Shown: positions 1-9,893 of the stretch, piece by piece
How positions within the stretch are numbered: the first letter of the stretch is position 1
Layout: each line of letters starts with the position of its first letter
Source: Candidatus Methylobacter oryzae
GTDB taxonomy: Bacteria > Pseudomonadota > Gammaproteobacteria > Methylococcales > Methylomonadaceae
Assembly: GCF_003994235.2 (NCBI RefSeq)
Contig: NZ_RYFG02000121.1
Coordinates: 248,001-312,000 of the forward strand
Direction: 5' to 3'
DNA length: 64,000 bases
The notes under the pieces: model-generated
The model's database searches: none
What the model saw: only the letters and a program-made list of their open reading frames with translations
What the model was told of the DNA's origin: nothing
Position numbers and translations under genes: made by a program

Positions 1-2535
1 GGCGCGGCTTCATCGCAGGCTTCCGGCGCCGGTTCGGAAGACCTGGATTTTGCGTCGGTGCAACGCGAAAATCCGGAAATGGAACGCCGTTGCCAGGAAG
101 TCATCAATCACTGTAATTCGATGGGCAGCGATACGCCTATCGTGTCGATCCACGATATCGGCGCGGGCGGTTTATCCAACGCGGTGCCGGAAATTATTCA
201 CGATTGCGACCGCGGCGGCCGCTTCGAATTGCGCAAAGTGCAAAATGCCGACATCGGCATGTCGCCGATGCAAATCTGGTGCAATGAAGCGCAGGAACGC
301 TATGTGGTTGCGATTAAGCCGGAGTCGCTGGAATTATTCACGTCTTTTTGCGAGCGCGAGCATTGTCTGTTTGCGGTGATCGGCGAGGCGACCGAAGACG
401 AACATTTATTGTTGAACGACGAGTTGCTCGGCGACAAGCCGGTCGATATTCCGATGTCGGTGTTGTTCGGTAAGTCGCCTAAGTTGCACCGCAATGTCGA
501 GCATGTGCCGGCCAATACCCAGGAGTTGGATTTTAGCGGCATCGCGCTGAGTGAGGCGATTAAGCGCGTGCTGGCGTTCCCGGCCGTTGCCGATAAAAGC
601 TTTTTGATCCATATCGGCGACCGCTCGGTCACCGGTTTGGTGGCCCGCGACCAAATGGTCGGGCCTTGGCAGGTACCGGTGGCCGACGTTGCGGTTACCG
701 CGGTCGGTTTTCATTCGGTGGCCGGCGAAGCGATGGCGATGGGCGAGCGTTCTCCGATTGCGGTCATCGACGCGCCGGCGTCCGGGCGCATGGCGATAGG
801 CGAGGCGATTACCAATATTGCCGCCGCCCATATAGATTCACTGAAGAAAGTCAAATTATCCGCGAACTGGATGGCCGCAGCCGGTTATCAGGGCGAAGAT
901 GCGGCATTGTTCGATACCGTTAAGGCAGTAGGCATGGAATTATGCCCGGCGCTGGGCATCGCGATACCGGTCGGCAAGGATTCGTTGTCGATGCTTACGG
1001 TGTGGGACGATAAAACCATGACCGCGCCGTTGTCGCTGGTCATTACCGCGTTTGCGCCGGTTGCCGATATCGGCCTTACCTTGACTCCGCAATTGCGCCG
1101 TGTGTCCGACGAGGATAGCGCGTTGATCCTGATCGACTTGGGTGCCGGTAGAAACCGTTTGGGCGGCTCGGTGCTGGCGCAAGTTTACAACCAGCTCGGT
1201 AACGAAAGTCCCGACCTGGACGATGCAAGCTTATTGAAAGCTTTCTTCGATACAATACAGGCACTTAACAGCCAAGGCAAACTGCTGAGCTACCATGACC
1301 GTTCCGACGGCGGCTTGCTGGCTACGGTCGCGGAAATGATGTTCGCGAGTCGGTTGGGCGTGACTTTGAATCTCGACAGTCTGGGCGAGGATGTGCTGGC
1401 GTCGTTGTTTAACGAGGAGTTAGGCGCTGTGATGCAAGTGCGTCAGAGCGATTGCAAGGATGTGATGGAACAGTTGAAGCAATCGGGACTGATCGACTGC
1501 ACTTATGTGATCGGCAAGGTTATAGACGACGAGCAGCAGCTGATCATTCGCCATGCCGGAGAAATTATTTATTCAGCCGGCCGGGCGGAGTTGCAGAGCC
1601 ATTGGTCCGAGCTCAGCTACAGAATGCAGGCTTTGCGCGACAACCCGGAATGCGCGCAGCAACAGTTTGAGCGTATCGCCGACGATGAGGATCCAGGCTT
1701 GAATGTTGATCTGACGTTCGATGTCAACGACGACGTGACCGCGCCGTTTAAAAACGCACCCAGGCCCAAGGTCGCGATACTGCGCGAACAGGGCGTTAAC
1801 GGCCATGTCGAAATGGCGGCCGCGTTCGATCGCGCCGGATTTACCAGCATCGACGTGCATATGAGCGACATTATCCACGGCCGGGTCAGCCTGGCGGATT
1901 TCACCGGCCTGGTGGCATGCGGCGGTTTTTCTTACGGCGACGTATTGGGCGCGGGCGGCGGTTGGGCAAAATCCATCCTGTTCAATCCGCGTTGCCGCGA
2001 CGAATTTGCCGCATTTTTCCAGCGCCCGGATACGTTCGGTTTGGGCGTTTGCAACGGTTGCCAGATGATGTCGGGATTGAAAGACATCATTCCCGGTGCG
2101 GAACATTGGCCGCGTTTCATGCGTAACAATTCGGAGCAATTCGAAGCGCGCGTGGCCTTGGTTGAAGTGCAAAAATCGCCGTCTATCCTGTTTGCCGGCA
2201 TGGAAGGCTCAAGAATGCCGGTCGCGATTGCGCACGGAGAAGGGCGGGCTGAGTTCGCCGTGGACCCGGCCGTTGCGCTTGAGGCGGGCGCTGTGGCTTT
2301 GAGTTATGTCGATAATTACGGTGAGTTGACCACCGAATTTCCTGCCAACCCCAACGGTTCGCCGTTCGGCATTACCGGGCTGACCACGACGGACGGACGA
2401 TTTACGATTATGATGCCGCACCCTGAGCGCTGCTTCAGAACCGTGCAAAACTCATGGCATCCTGACGATTGGGATGAATACGGCGCCTGGATGCGTCTGT
2501 TCAGGAATGCGAGAGCGTGGGTAGGTAATCTATAA
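1..2535 (+). CDS. purL: Phosphoribosylformylglycinamidine synthase (FGAM synthase), 5'-truncated
   Basis: The reading frame is open from base 1, so the N-terminal part lies outside the window; about 844 residues remain of a family usually near 1,290. The enzyme makes FGAM from FGAR, ATP and glutamine in cytosolic purine synthesis. Visible landmarks are the AIRS-like region with [19 protein letters not shown] and then the C-terminal class I glutamine amidotransferase. That domain carries [18 protein letters not shown], the nucleophile in [10 protein letters not shown], and the late HPERCFRT motif with the catalytic His. This is the large single-chain proteobacterial form with its own glutaminase. 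It appears to be a lone housekeeping gene. No convincing terminator follows in the 126-bp gap. Confidence 0.97.
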   Translation, partial: GAASSQASGAGSEDLDFASVQRENPEMERRCQEVINHCNSMGSDTPIVSIHDIGAGGLSNAVPEIIHDCDRGGRFELRKVQNADIGMSPMQIWCNEAQERYVVAIKPESLELFTSFCEREHCLFAVIGEATEDEHLLLNDELLGDKPVDIPMSVLFGKSPKLHRNVEHVPANTQELDFSGIALSEAIKRVLAFPAVADKSFLIHIGDRSVTGLVARDQMVGPWQVPVADVAVTAVGFHSVAGEAMAMGERSPIAVIDAPASGRMAIGEAITNIAAAHIDSLKKVKLSANWMAAAGYQGEDAALFDTVKAVGMELCPALGIAIPVGKDSLSMLTVWDDKTMTAPLSLVITAFAPVADIGLTLTPQLRRVSDEDSALILIDLGAGRNRLGGSVLAQVYNQLGNESPDLDDASLLKAFFDTIQALNSQGKLLSYHDRSDGGLLATVAEMMFASRLGVTLNLDSLGEDVLASLFNEELGAVMQVRQSDCKDVMEQLKQSGLIDCTYVIGKVIDDEQQLIIRHAGEIIYSAGRAELQSHWSELSYRMQALRDNPECAQQQFERIADDEDPGLNVDLTFDVNDDVTAPFKNAPRPKVAILREQGVNGHVEMAAAFDRAGFTSIDVHMSDIIHGRVSLADFTGLVACGGFSYGDVLGAGGGWAKSILFNPRCRDEFAAFFQRPDTFGLGVCNGCQMMSGLKDIIPGAEHWPRFMRNNSEQFEARVALVEVQKSPSILFAGMEGSRMPVAIAHGEGRAEFAVDPAVALEAGAVALSYVDNYGELTTEFPANPNGSPFGITGLTTTDGRFTIMMPHPERCFRTVQNSWHPDDWDEYGAWMRLFRNARAWVGNL

Positions 2536-2661
2536 AGATATATTCTTTATTAATGTCTTATATGAGATTTGCAATGAATTAGATGTAAGCGGCAACAGCA
2601 ATCTGATTAATCGGTGTTGATCTGTGGCTGAATGATTATGAAAATTTAGAGGTTGTAGATT

Positions 2662-3537
2662 ATGGATAAGGTCAACATGACAAGAAATAAAAATCGGAGA
2701 GGTTTTTTCCGGATTTATGATGAAGTTCATCTGTTTTATAAGAAAATCGATGAAAAGTCGTTGACTGAACCGCAATCCGCTTCGAATGAATTATCGCCTA
2801 CAGATGCGAAAAATGTACCGCAGGATTTTCAACTTAGGGAAAATGAGCCTTGCAACGTTAACATCAGCGCCAGCGGCATAGCGTTTAACTGCGAAGACTC
2901 GCTTAAAGAAGGCGATTGCCTGTTAATCAAGGTGTTGCTGGCATCCGGTATGAAGCCTATCCAAACTCGCTGCAGGATTGTTTATTGTAAAAATAGCCAA
3001 TTAAACGATAGCGAGTGCCCGTATTTCGTTGGCGCCCATTTTATCGATATGGAAGAGCAGGATAGGGATTTGCTGGCCGTACATGTCGATAAAAAGCGCT
3101 TGCGGCGTAAATGGATCAACGCGTTTATCTTGGCTGCCGTGATTACGGTTATCACACTGCCCGACGTTATATTTGGCTTACTGGCCGGATTGTTTCATTT
3201 CCTGTTCGAAGTGTTCCTCCATATTCTTCATCTCGCATTTGAGTTTATCGAGTCCAACCTCGATCATCTCGTCGAACATCTTTTTGAAACCGATGTTCAT
3301 GCAACGCAGATTATTGTTTTTTATATTCTCTTACCTTTTGTTTTTTACGGACTCTACCTGTTGTGGCGAGCAACGCCGATTTTTTACCGGTGGTGTAAGA
3401 GAAAACTGATCGTTTACTGGTCACGAAAGAAAGCGAATTTACTTTTTTATTGGCGCGAGCAATCTTCTCTCAATAAATGCAAGCTGGTCGTTATCGCAGT
3501 TTCGGTCATTATCGGTTACTTTTATTTCGGTATGTAA
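2662..3537 (+). CDS. PilZ-domain membrane protein (putative c-di-GMP effector)
   Basis: A 291-residue protein with an N-terminal PilZ-like domain and a hydrophobic C-terminal half. Both c-di-GMP-binding signatures are visible: the RxxxR element at R13-GFF-R17 and the (D/N)xSxxG element at N67-I-S69-A-S-G72. After about residue 150 come probable membrane segments (WINAFILAAVITVITL, then two or three more, ending VVIAVSVIIGYFYFG). It therefore probably reports c-di-GMP to a membrane partner. The next gene encodes an HD-GYP phosphodiesterase, which fits one local circuit, although the 122-bp gap leaves co-transcription open. The partner and output are unknown. ATG at 2677 is an alternative start. 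Confidence 0.8.
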   Translation: MDKVNMTRNKNRRGFFRIYDEVHLFYKKIDEKSLTEPQSASNELSPTDAKNVPQDFQLRENEPCNVNISASGIAFNCEDSLKEGDCLLIKVLLASGMKPIQTRCRIVYCKNSQLNDSECPYFVGAHFIDMEEQDRDLLAVHVDKKRLRRKWINAFILAAVITVITLPDVIFGLLAGLFHFLFEVFLHILHLAFEFIESNLDHLVEHLFETDVHATQIIVFYILLPFVFYGLYLLWRATPIFYRWCKRKLIVYWSRKKANLLFYWREQSSLNKCKLVVIAVSVIIGYFYFGM

Positions 3538-3659
3538 TGTGGGAACAACTCATGTCCAACAGTCATACCGCATTTAAAAGAGCATTAAAATTTGAAAAGC
3601 CGGTACGTTGATCTACAATCGCGGCAGATTGGTCGGATAATAAATATAAGGTAAACGCC

Positions 3660-4724
3660 ATGTACAAGAAGGAGGCCGCCCGCATTCTCGTCGTAGATGA
3701 CGAGTCGGTAAACCTGAAGCTGCTCGATAAAATGTTGTCTGCTCAAGGCTATACCAATCTGGTGTTGGTACAGGATTCCAGGCAGGTAGTCGACGTTTAC
3801 CGGCAAGCTCGCACAGACTTGATTTTACTCGACATTAATATGCCTCATCTGGATGGTTTTGAGGTCATGGAACAGCTTAAATCGCTTGACGATCCTTTAT
3901 TTCCTCCTGTCGTAGTCCTGACCGCGCAGCATGGCCAGGATTTTCTATTGCGCGCCCTTAATGCAGGCGCTCGCGATTTCATCACCAAACCTTTCTATTG
4001 TAATGAGTTGCTGGCGCGGGTACGCAACATGCTCGATGCCCAATTGATGCATCGCATGCTTTACGATCAAAAAGCGGTGTTGGACGAAATGGTGCAGATT
4101 CGTACCAACGAGTTGCGCCGCACCCGCTTACAGGTTGTGCAACAGCTCGGGCGCGCCGCCGAATATCGCGATAACGAAACCGGCAACCATATCCTGCGCA
4201 TGAGCCATATCTCGGCCTTGTTGGCAAAATCCATCGGTTGGAGTGAGGCCGATTGCGAGTTAATGTTGCATGCCAGTCCGATGCACGACATAGGCAAAAT
4301 CGGCATTCCCGATCATATCCTGCTAAAGCCCGGTAAATTCGAACCCGAAGAATGGGAAATCATGAAAACCCATGTCATTATCGGCGCCAACATTCTTGAG
4401 GGCGATGATTCCGATTTGATGAAGTGCGCCGGCGAAATTGCATTGACTCATCATGAGCGATGGGACGGTAGCGGCTATCCGAACGGTTTGTCCGGCGAAG
4501 CGATTCCATTGGCCGGACGCATTGCGGCGCTGGCGGATGTATACGATGCATTGACTTCGGTGCGCCCTTACAAAAAGGCCTGGACGGTTGAAGCGGCCGT
4601 CGATCTGATCAAGAACAGTAGCGGCACGCATTTCGACCCCGATCTGGTGGTGGTGTTTTTGGAACAATTGCCGGAAATTCTGAAAATTTGCGACCGCTTT
4701 TCCGAGCCGGAAAATAACTCATAA
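3660..4724 (+). CDS. Response regulator with HD-GYP c-di-GMP phosphodiesterase domain
   Basis: 354 residues. The N-terminal receiver domain (about 1-125) has the phosphoacceptor in LILLDINMP (D58) and the switch Lys in FITKPF. A short linker leads to an HD-GYP domain (about 155-345) with an intact HD pair (H209-D210 in MHDIGKIGIPD), H264-H265, and the signature in HHERWDGSGYP. Such RpfG-like proteins hydrolyse c-di-GMP when phosphorylated. It precedes the LOV-type hybrid kinase by 91 bp on the same strand and is its most likely output. ATG at 3660 follows a purine-rich TAAGGTAAA. Confidence 0.93.
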   Translation: MYKKEAARILVVDDESVNLKLLDKMLSAQGYTNLVLVQDSRQVVDVYRQARTDLILLDINMPHLDGFEVMEQLKSLDDPLFPPVVVLTAQHGQDFLLRALNAGARDFITKPFYCNELLARVRNMLDAQLMHRMLYDQKAVLDEMVQIRTNELRRTRLQVVQQLGRAAEYRDNETGNHILRMSHISALLAKSIGWSEADCELMLHASPMHDIGKIGIPDHILLKPGKFEPEEWEIMKTHVIIGANILEGDDSDLMKCAGEIALTHHERWDGSGYPNGLSGEAIPLAGRIAALADVYDALTSVRPYKKAWTVEAAVDLIKNSSGTHFDPDLVVVFLEQLPEILKICDRFSEPENNS

Positions 4725-4815
4725 TACAAACGCGATTAGTCGGTTAAATAACCCAGTAATGCGCTTACCGGCGCCGGATGCGGATTCTGATCGACAATTT
4801 TAATAAAAACTCATC

Positions 4816-7800
4816 ATGGAAAACGACATTCAGGCTGCTCTTCTCCAAATGCGCAAAGGTTTTATTGCCGGTTTGCCTGAGCGCTTGAATAGTCTCAAAA
4901 CGCTAGTGGCCGATATTGAGAGCGGCCAGCATCGAGCGCAAGCGCTTGAAAGCTTGCATCGTGCCGTGCGCCGCTTGGCTGATTCGGCCGGCGTTCATCA
5001 ATTAACGCCGATTTTTGCAGCCGCACGCAATTTGGAACTGATCGTAACGGCGGTGTCCATTGACGGGGCGCCCGGTCAGCATGGCTTGCAGGCCATCCGT
5101 ACAGCGTTGGCTAATTTGGAAGCTCAGAAGGTTAGCCCGGGTAGCGATTTCATTCCTCAAATATCAACGCGGCATGTGGATGTTCCTCGCGTTGTAATAG
5201 CCGGCGATGACGAAGAACAATCCGAACGATTATGCTCTATATTGGAAAAAGCAGGTTACCGGGTGGATGTATTTCACGAGCTTGCAGCCTTTCCGGCCGC
5301 CGGCGCAACCATCGAACCGTTGTCTGCAATATTCGTGAACACGATGTTCGACGCCGGCGTACAAGTTATAGCGGAGCTGAAAAAGCAGAGCCTTAGCGAT
5401 TTTCCGGTTATTTTTGTTTCAGGCCGGGCCGATATGCTTGCAAAGCTTGAGGCTTATCGAGCCGGAGCTACGCATTATCTGACCAAGCCGGTGGATAGCG
5501 ATGCTTTGCTGCGTGTCATGGCCGACGCTGTGACGCAGACGCCGGCAGAGCCTTTTCGCGTTTTATTGGTCGATAATGACGATGAGCAACATACAGCTTA
5601 CGGCCTAACGTTGCGGCAAGCAGGCATGACGGTCACGGCAACCGGCGATCCTTTTCAAGTCCCTGAAATACTGGAAAGTTTCGCGGCCGAGGTGCTGGTT
5701 TTGGATATGCTGATGCCGGAATGTTCCGGCCCGGAACTGGCGATTATTCTGCGCGACGATGAGCGCTATGCCCAAATACCGATCGTTTATTTGGCGGCGG
5801 AAACGCATATATCCGGACAGTTTCAGGCGCTGAATTGCAGTGGCGACCATTTCCTGTCCAAACCGGTTAATCCGCGCTATCTTGTTACCGCTATAGCGTC
5901 GCACGCCCGGCGTTTTCGCCAAACGCAGGTCCGTAAGGAGTCGATGCGCACTACGTTGTATGAGCGGGAACGGCAACAACAGGCGCTTGATGTGCATGCA
6001 ATCGTCACCGTGACGGATAAGTTCGGTACGCTTATTTATGTGAATGACCGCTTCTGCCTGACCAGCGGTTACAGCCGGGATGAGCTGTTGGGTAGAAATC
6101 ATCGTATCATCAAGTCGGGCGAACATCCTCCCGAATTTTATCTCGATATGTGGAGCACCATTGCCGGCGGCAATATCTGGCGGGGGGAGGTTTGCAACCG
6201 GCGTAAAAACGGCAGTTTGTATTGGGTGGAAACCAGTATCGTGCCTTTTTTGGATAATACCGGACTGCCTTATCAATACGTTTCGATTCGTACCGAGATA
6301 ACCCATATCAAAGAAGCCGAGCTACGCCTGCGCTTGCTGGAGCGGGCCGTGGAAGCCAGTACCAGTAGCATCAGCATGGCCGATGCGACTAAGCCGGACA
6401 TGCCGTTGATTTACGTCAACCCCGCCTTTGAGCATATTACCGGATATGATCGAGATGAAGTGCTTGGGCGCAATTGTCGTTTGTTGCAAGGAAAAGATGT
6501 CGACCAGCCTGGCCTGAACGAGATCCGCAAGGCCTTGCGCGAGGGACGGGCCGGGGAAGCCCGGGTTCATAACTACCGAAAAGACGGCACGCCGTTCTGG
6601 AATGACTTGCGCATAGCGCCCGTGCATGACGAACAGGGCCGGCTTAGCCATTTTATCGGGATTTCCGATGACGTAACCGAGCGCCGCAAGGCGACTAATG
6701 CACTAAGAAAAAGCGAAGAGCGCCTAAGGCTCAGTCAGCATTACGCCAATATCGGCACTTGGGATTGGAATATCCAGACCGGCAAAATCATCTGTTCTGA
6801 ACGTATCGGATCAATGTTCGGTTACCCTGACGTTAAGCGGAAGGCGTCTTTTAAGCACTTTTTAAATGGCGTATACCCGGACGACCGGAAAAGGGTGCTT
6901 GACGCGATCGACGCCTGCCTGCAACAGGGCGTCGAATACAATATCGAGCATCGTTGCGTATGGCCGGACGGAACTGTGCGCTGGTTATTGGAACGTGGCG
7001 ATGTCGCTCGCGATGAAAACGGTGTTGCGCTGCATATGCTGGGCGTGATGCAAGACATTACCGAACGCAAGCTTGTTGAAATCAAGAGTTTGAACCAACA
7101 GGCCCGATTGGTTATTTTTAAACACATTATCGAAAATGTGGCGGATGGCGTTATTACTATCGACCCGACCGGCATTGTTCGTTTTTTTAATCCCGCGGCG
7201 GAGAAACTGTTCGGCTACAGCGCGCCCGAGATTGTTGACCGTAATGTTAGCCTGCTATTGCCGGAGCCCTATCGAAGCGAATACGCGCGCTATCTTAATT
7301 TGCACAATGGCAGCCAGCCGGCCTCTATCATCGTTAAAAAATTGGAGCTGTCCGGACAACATAAGGATGGCGCGATTTTTCCGATGGAGCTGGCTATTTC
7401 GTTAATGGAAATCGACGACGACAAGCATTTTGTCGTTATCTTGCGCGATATTAGCGAGCGCAAACAATATGAACAGGAAATAATCGCGGCCAGGGATGAG
7501 GCAGAGAGAGCCAATAACGCCAAATCCGAATTTCTATCCAGTATGTCCCATGAGTTGCGCACACCGATGAATGCGATTCTGGGGTTCGGGCAGCTTTTGG
7601 AAATAGATGTTGGGCTTAATGAAGATCAGGCGGATTACGTCAGCGAGATATTGAAAGCCGGCCGCCATCTGCTTGAGCTTATTAATGAAGTATTGGATTT
7701 AGCCAAGATTGAATCGGGCAATATCAATTTGTCGCTGGAACCGCTGTCTTGCCTTGAATTGATTACGGAGTGCCTGACGCTGATCGGTCCTCTTGCCCAA

Positions 7801-8640
7801 GCCAGAGGCATTGCGATAAACAATGACGTTGTCGGCGACTGTTTGGTTCGAGCCGATCGCACCCGGCTAAAGCAGGTGCTGATAAACCTGCTTTCCAACG
7901 CCGTTAAATATAACCGTCCGCAGGGAACAGTGCTGATTCAGGCGGACGTACAAGACGATCGTATACGCTTGAAAGTATCCGATACCGGTTACGGTATTCC
8001 GGTAGCGCGGTGGCGGGAAATTTTCCAGCCGTTTTCGCGATTGGGCGCCGAAGATGCCGATATCGAGGGAACCGGCATCGGACTGACTATCAGCAGCCGG
8101 TTGATGAAAATGATGGGCGGAACTATCGGTATGGAGAGCGAGGAGGACCAAGGCAGCACTTTCTGGATTGAACTGCCGAAAGCCGCTTCGGAACCGGGTA
8201 TTCGCAACAATGACGTAGAACAGGCCATCGTATCCGAGCCCGTGTCGGGAGGAGAATATCGCCATACTCTCCTTTATATTGAAGATAATCCGGCTAATCT
8301 CAGGCTGATCGAGAAGATTTTTAGCAGACATTCGCAGTTTCGGCTGTTGGCGGCGGCGACTCCTGAGCTAGGGCTGGAGTTGGTTTCGGCGTATCATCCT
8401 AATTTGATTTTGCTCGATATTAACTTGCCGGGCATGGATGGCTATCAGGTGCTAAGCGTATTGCATTCCTTGAATCCGGTGAAAAAGATCCCGGTGATTG
8501 GTATCAGCGCTAACGCCACAGCTCATGATGTCGAGCGGGCTATGGCGGCGGGTTTTGACGAGTACATGACTAAACCTGTCGATGTCAGCCAGCTTCTTGA
8601 GTCTGTGAACCGGTTGCTTTCGGATAATGCGGAAGAATGA
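4816..8640 (+). CDS. Multi-sensor hybrid histidine kinase with a LOV-like PAS domain
   Basis: 1,274 residues with no membrane segment, so cytosolic. Order: an Hpt-like helical bundle (about 1-110), receiver 1 (125-240) with Asn at the expected phosphoacceptor position (N175 in FVNTMFD), receiver 2 (about 245-370) with D297, and PAS 1 (390-510). PAS 2 (about 515-630) carries the LOV signature GRNCRLLQG with C554. PAS 3 (645-750) and PAS 4 (760-885) follow, then HisKA with H912 in SMSHELRTPMN, HATPase with NLLSNAVKYN and GTGIGL, and a C-terminal receiver with D1201. In the N-terminal bundle the usual Hpt His is Arg (LHRAVRRLADSAG), so it probably does not relay phosphate. It lies between an HD-GYP regulator and a binding protein (29-bp gap), consistent with one operon. 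The inputs are inferred from domains only. Confidence 0.93.
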   Translation: MENDIQAALLQMRKGFIAGLPERLNSLKTLVADIESGQHRAQALESLHRAVRRLADSAGVHQLTPIFAAARNLELIVTAVSIDGAPGQHGLQAIRTALANLEAQKVSPGSDFIPQISTRHVDVPRVVIAGDDEEQSERLCSILEKAGYRVDVFHELAAFPAAGATIEPLSAIFVNTMFDAGVQVIAELKKQSLSDFPVIFVSGRADMLAKLEAYRAGATHYLTKPVDSDALLRVMADAVTQTPAEPFRVLLVDNDDEQHTAYGLTLRQAGMTVTATGDPFQVPEILESFAAEVLVLDMLMPECSGPELAIILRDDERYAQIPIVYLAAETHISGQFQALNCSGDHFLSKPVNPRYLVTAIASHARRFRQTQVRKESMRTTLYERERQQQALDVHAIVTVTDKFGTLIYVNDRFCLTSGYSRDELLGRNHRIIKSGEHPPEFYLDMWSTIAGGNIWRGEVCNRRKNGSLYWVETSIVPFLDNTGLPYQYVSIRTEITHIKEAELRLRLLERAVEASTSSISMADATKPDMPLIYVNPAFEHITGYDRDEVLGRNCRLLQGKDVDQPGLNEIRKALREGRAGEARVHNYRKDGTPFWNDLRIAPVHDEQGRLSHFIGISDDVTERRKATNALRKSEERLRLSQHYANIGTWDWNIQTGKIICSERIGSMFGYPDVKRKASFKHFLNGVYPDDRKRVLDAIDACLQQGVEYNIEHRCVWPDGTVRWLLERGDVARDENGVALHMLGVMQDITERKLVEIKSLNQQARLVIFKHIIENVADGVITIDPTGIVRFFNPAAEKLFGYSAPEIVDRNVSLLLPEPYRSEYARYLNLHNGSQPASIIVKKLELSGQHKDGAIFPMELAISLMEIDDDKHFVVILRDISERKQYEQEIIAARDEAERANNAKSEFLSSMSHELRTPMNAILGFGQLLEIDVGLNEDQADYVSEILKAGRHLLELINEVLDLAKIESGNINLSLEPLSCLELITECLTLIGPLAQARGIAINNDVVGDCLVRADRTRLKQVLINLLSNAVKYNRPQGTVLIQADVQDDRIRLKVSDTGYGIPVARWREIFQPFSRLGAEDADIEGTGIGLTISSRLMKMMGGTIGMESEEDQGSTFWIELPKAASEPGIRNNDVEQAIVSEPVSGGEYRHTLLYIEDNPANLRLIEKIFSRHSQFRLLAAATPELGLELVSAYHPNLILLDINLPGMDGYQVLSVLHSLNPVKKIPVIGISANATAHDVERAMAAGFDEYMTKPVDVSQLLESVNRLLSDNAEE

Positions 8641-8669
8641 GCGCCGGTTGTGCGGAAATGGATTGAATT

Positions 8670-9893
8670 ATGAACAGACGTCTTAAAATTATTTCCGCTC
8701 TGGTGCTACTGGCGTTACTGATTCTCGCCGCGTCTGCAATCGGGCGGTATTATGTAACTCCGGTGAGCCCTATCAAAGTCGGCGTATTGCATTCGCTGAC
8801 CGGCACGATGGCCGTCAGTGAAAAGCCGCTGGTCGATGCGGTACGCTTGGCTACCGAAGAAATTAATGCCCAGGGAGGATTGCTCGGGCAAACTGTAGAA
8901 ATGGTAGTGGCCGATGGCAAATCCGATCCGAAGGTATTTGCCGCGGAAGCTGAACGGTTGATTCAGAAAGAGCAGGTCAAGGTCTTATTCGGCTGTTGGA
9001 CATCAGCCTGCCGCAAAGCGGTGAAACCGGTCGTCGAAAAATACCGGCATCTGTTGTTTTATCCGGTGCAGTATGAAGGCATGGAGCAGTCCGACAATAT
9101 TTTGTATACCGGCTCAGCCCCTAATCAGCAGATTGTACCGGGCACCCGCTGGGCAACACAGACATTTGGGCTGCGTGTTTATCTGGTCGGTTCCGATTAT
9201 ATTTTTCCCCGCACCGCCAATATTATCATCGGCGACCTGATTAGAGCTTCCGGGGGAACGATTCTCGGCGAGCGTTATTTGCCGTTGGCTGGAACAGATA
9301 CCGAAGCGATCATTCAAGACATTGTTCGGGAAAAACCCGATGTCGTGCTCAATACGCTCAATGGCGACAGCAATGCCGCGTTTTTTGCCGCGTTGGTCAA
9401 GGCCGGTCTGAGCGATTTGCCGTTAGTTTCTTTTAGCGTCGAAGAAAGCGGAATGCGGGCCTGGAATGGCGGGCAGCTGACTCGCCATTACGGGGTTTGG
9501 AATTATTTTCAATCCTTGCCGGGAGAAGGGAATCATCAATTCGTTAGTGCCTATAAAGCCCGTTTTGGTGCCGACCGTGTTGTCAGTGCACCGGTAGAAG
9601 CCGCTTACGTCGGCGTGAATTTGTGGACGCAAGCGGTACGGACTGTGAATTCCAGCGAGCCGGGCCGGGTCAATCCGGCTTTGTTGCGTCAGAGCATCAA
9701 AAGCCCCTCCGGCATAGCTGCGGTAGATGCGGATAGCCGTCATTTATGGATGATGATGCGGGTCGGTAAGGTCGCTGCCGACGGGCAGTTCGAGCAGGTA
9801 TTCGCTTCCAGCGTGCCATTGCGGCCAAGCCCATGGCCGAACTACCGTAGTCGGGATTCATGGCAAGCGCTGCTGTTGAGAGGCCGGCCATGA
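8670..9893 (+). CDS. UrtA/AmiC-like periplasmic ligand-binding protein
   Basis: 407 residues: an N-terminal hydrophobic segment (about 8-27, ISALVLLALLILAASA), then a type I periplasmic-binding fold of the urea/short-chain-amide family. Family signatures are IKVGVLHSLTGTMAVSE, FYPVQYEGMEQSDNILYTG, APNQQIVPGTRW and VYLVGSDYIFPRTAN. No permease or ATPase of an amide/urea ABC system is nearby. Instead the gene overlaps the next one, a membrane hybrid kinase, by four bases (ATGA). That suggests a sensory role in which the liganded protein docks on the kinase, as TorT does with TorS, rather than transport. The ligand is unknown; urea or a small amide is only the family default. The signal could be a cleavable signal peptide or an uncleaved anchor. 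Confidence 0.85.
   Translation: MNRRLKIISALVLLALLILAASAIGRYYVTPVSPIKVGVLHSLTGTMAVSEKPLVDAVRLATEEINAQGGLLGQTVEMVVADGKSDPKVFAAEAERLIQKEQVKVLFGCWTSACRKAVKPVVEKYRHLLFYPVQYEGMEQSDNILYTGSAPNQQIVPGTRWATQTFGLRVYLVGSDYIFPRTANIIIGDLIRASGGTILGERYLPLAGTDTEAIIQDIVREKPDVVLNTLNGDSNAAFFAALVKAGLSDLPLVSFSVEESGMRAWNGGQLTRHYGVWNYFQSLPGEGNHQFVSAYKARFGADRVVSAPVEAAYVGVNLWTQAVRTVNSSEPGRVNPALLRQSIKSPSGIAAVDADSRHLWMMMRVGKVAADGQFEQVFASSVPLRPSPWPNYRSRDSWQALLLRGRP

Noticed and set aside
1573-2172. 199-codon ORF opposite purL
   Set aside because: Shadow of the purL glutaminase domain; no ribosome-binding site, no protein-like motifs.
5605-6306. 233-codon ORF opposite the LOV kinase
   Set aside because: Lies fully within conserved receiver and PAS coding sequence and has no recognisable domain.
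8670-9893. Annotation as a urea ABC transporter component
   Set aside because: No permease or ATPase gene of that family is adjacent; the overlap is with a sensor kinase.
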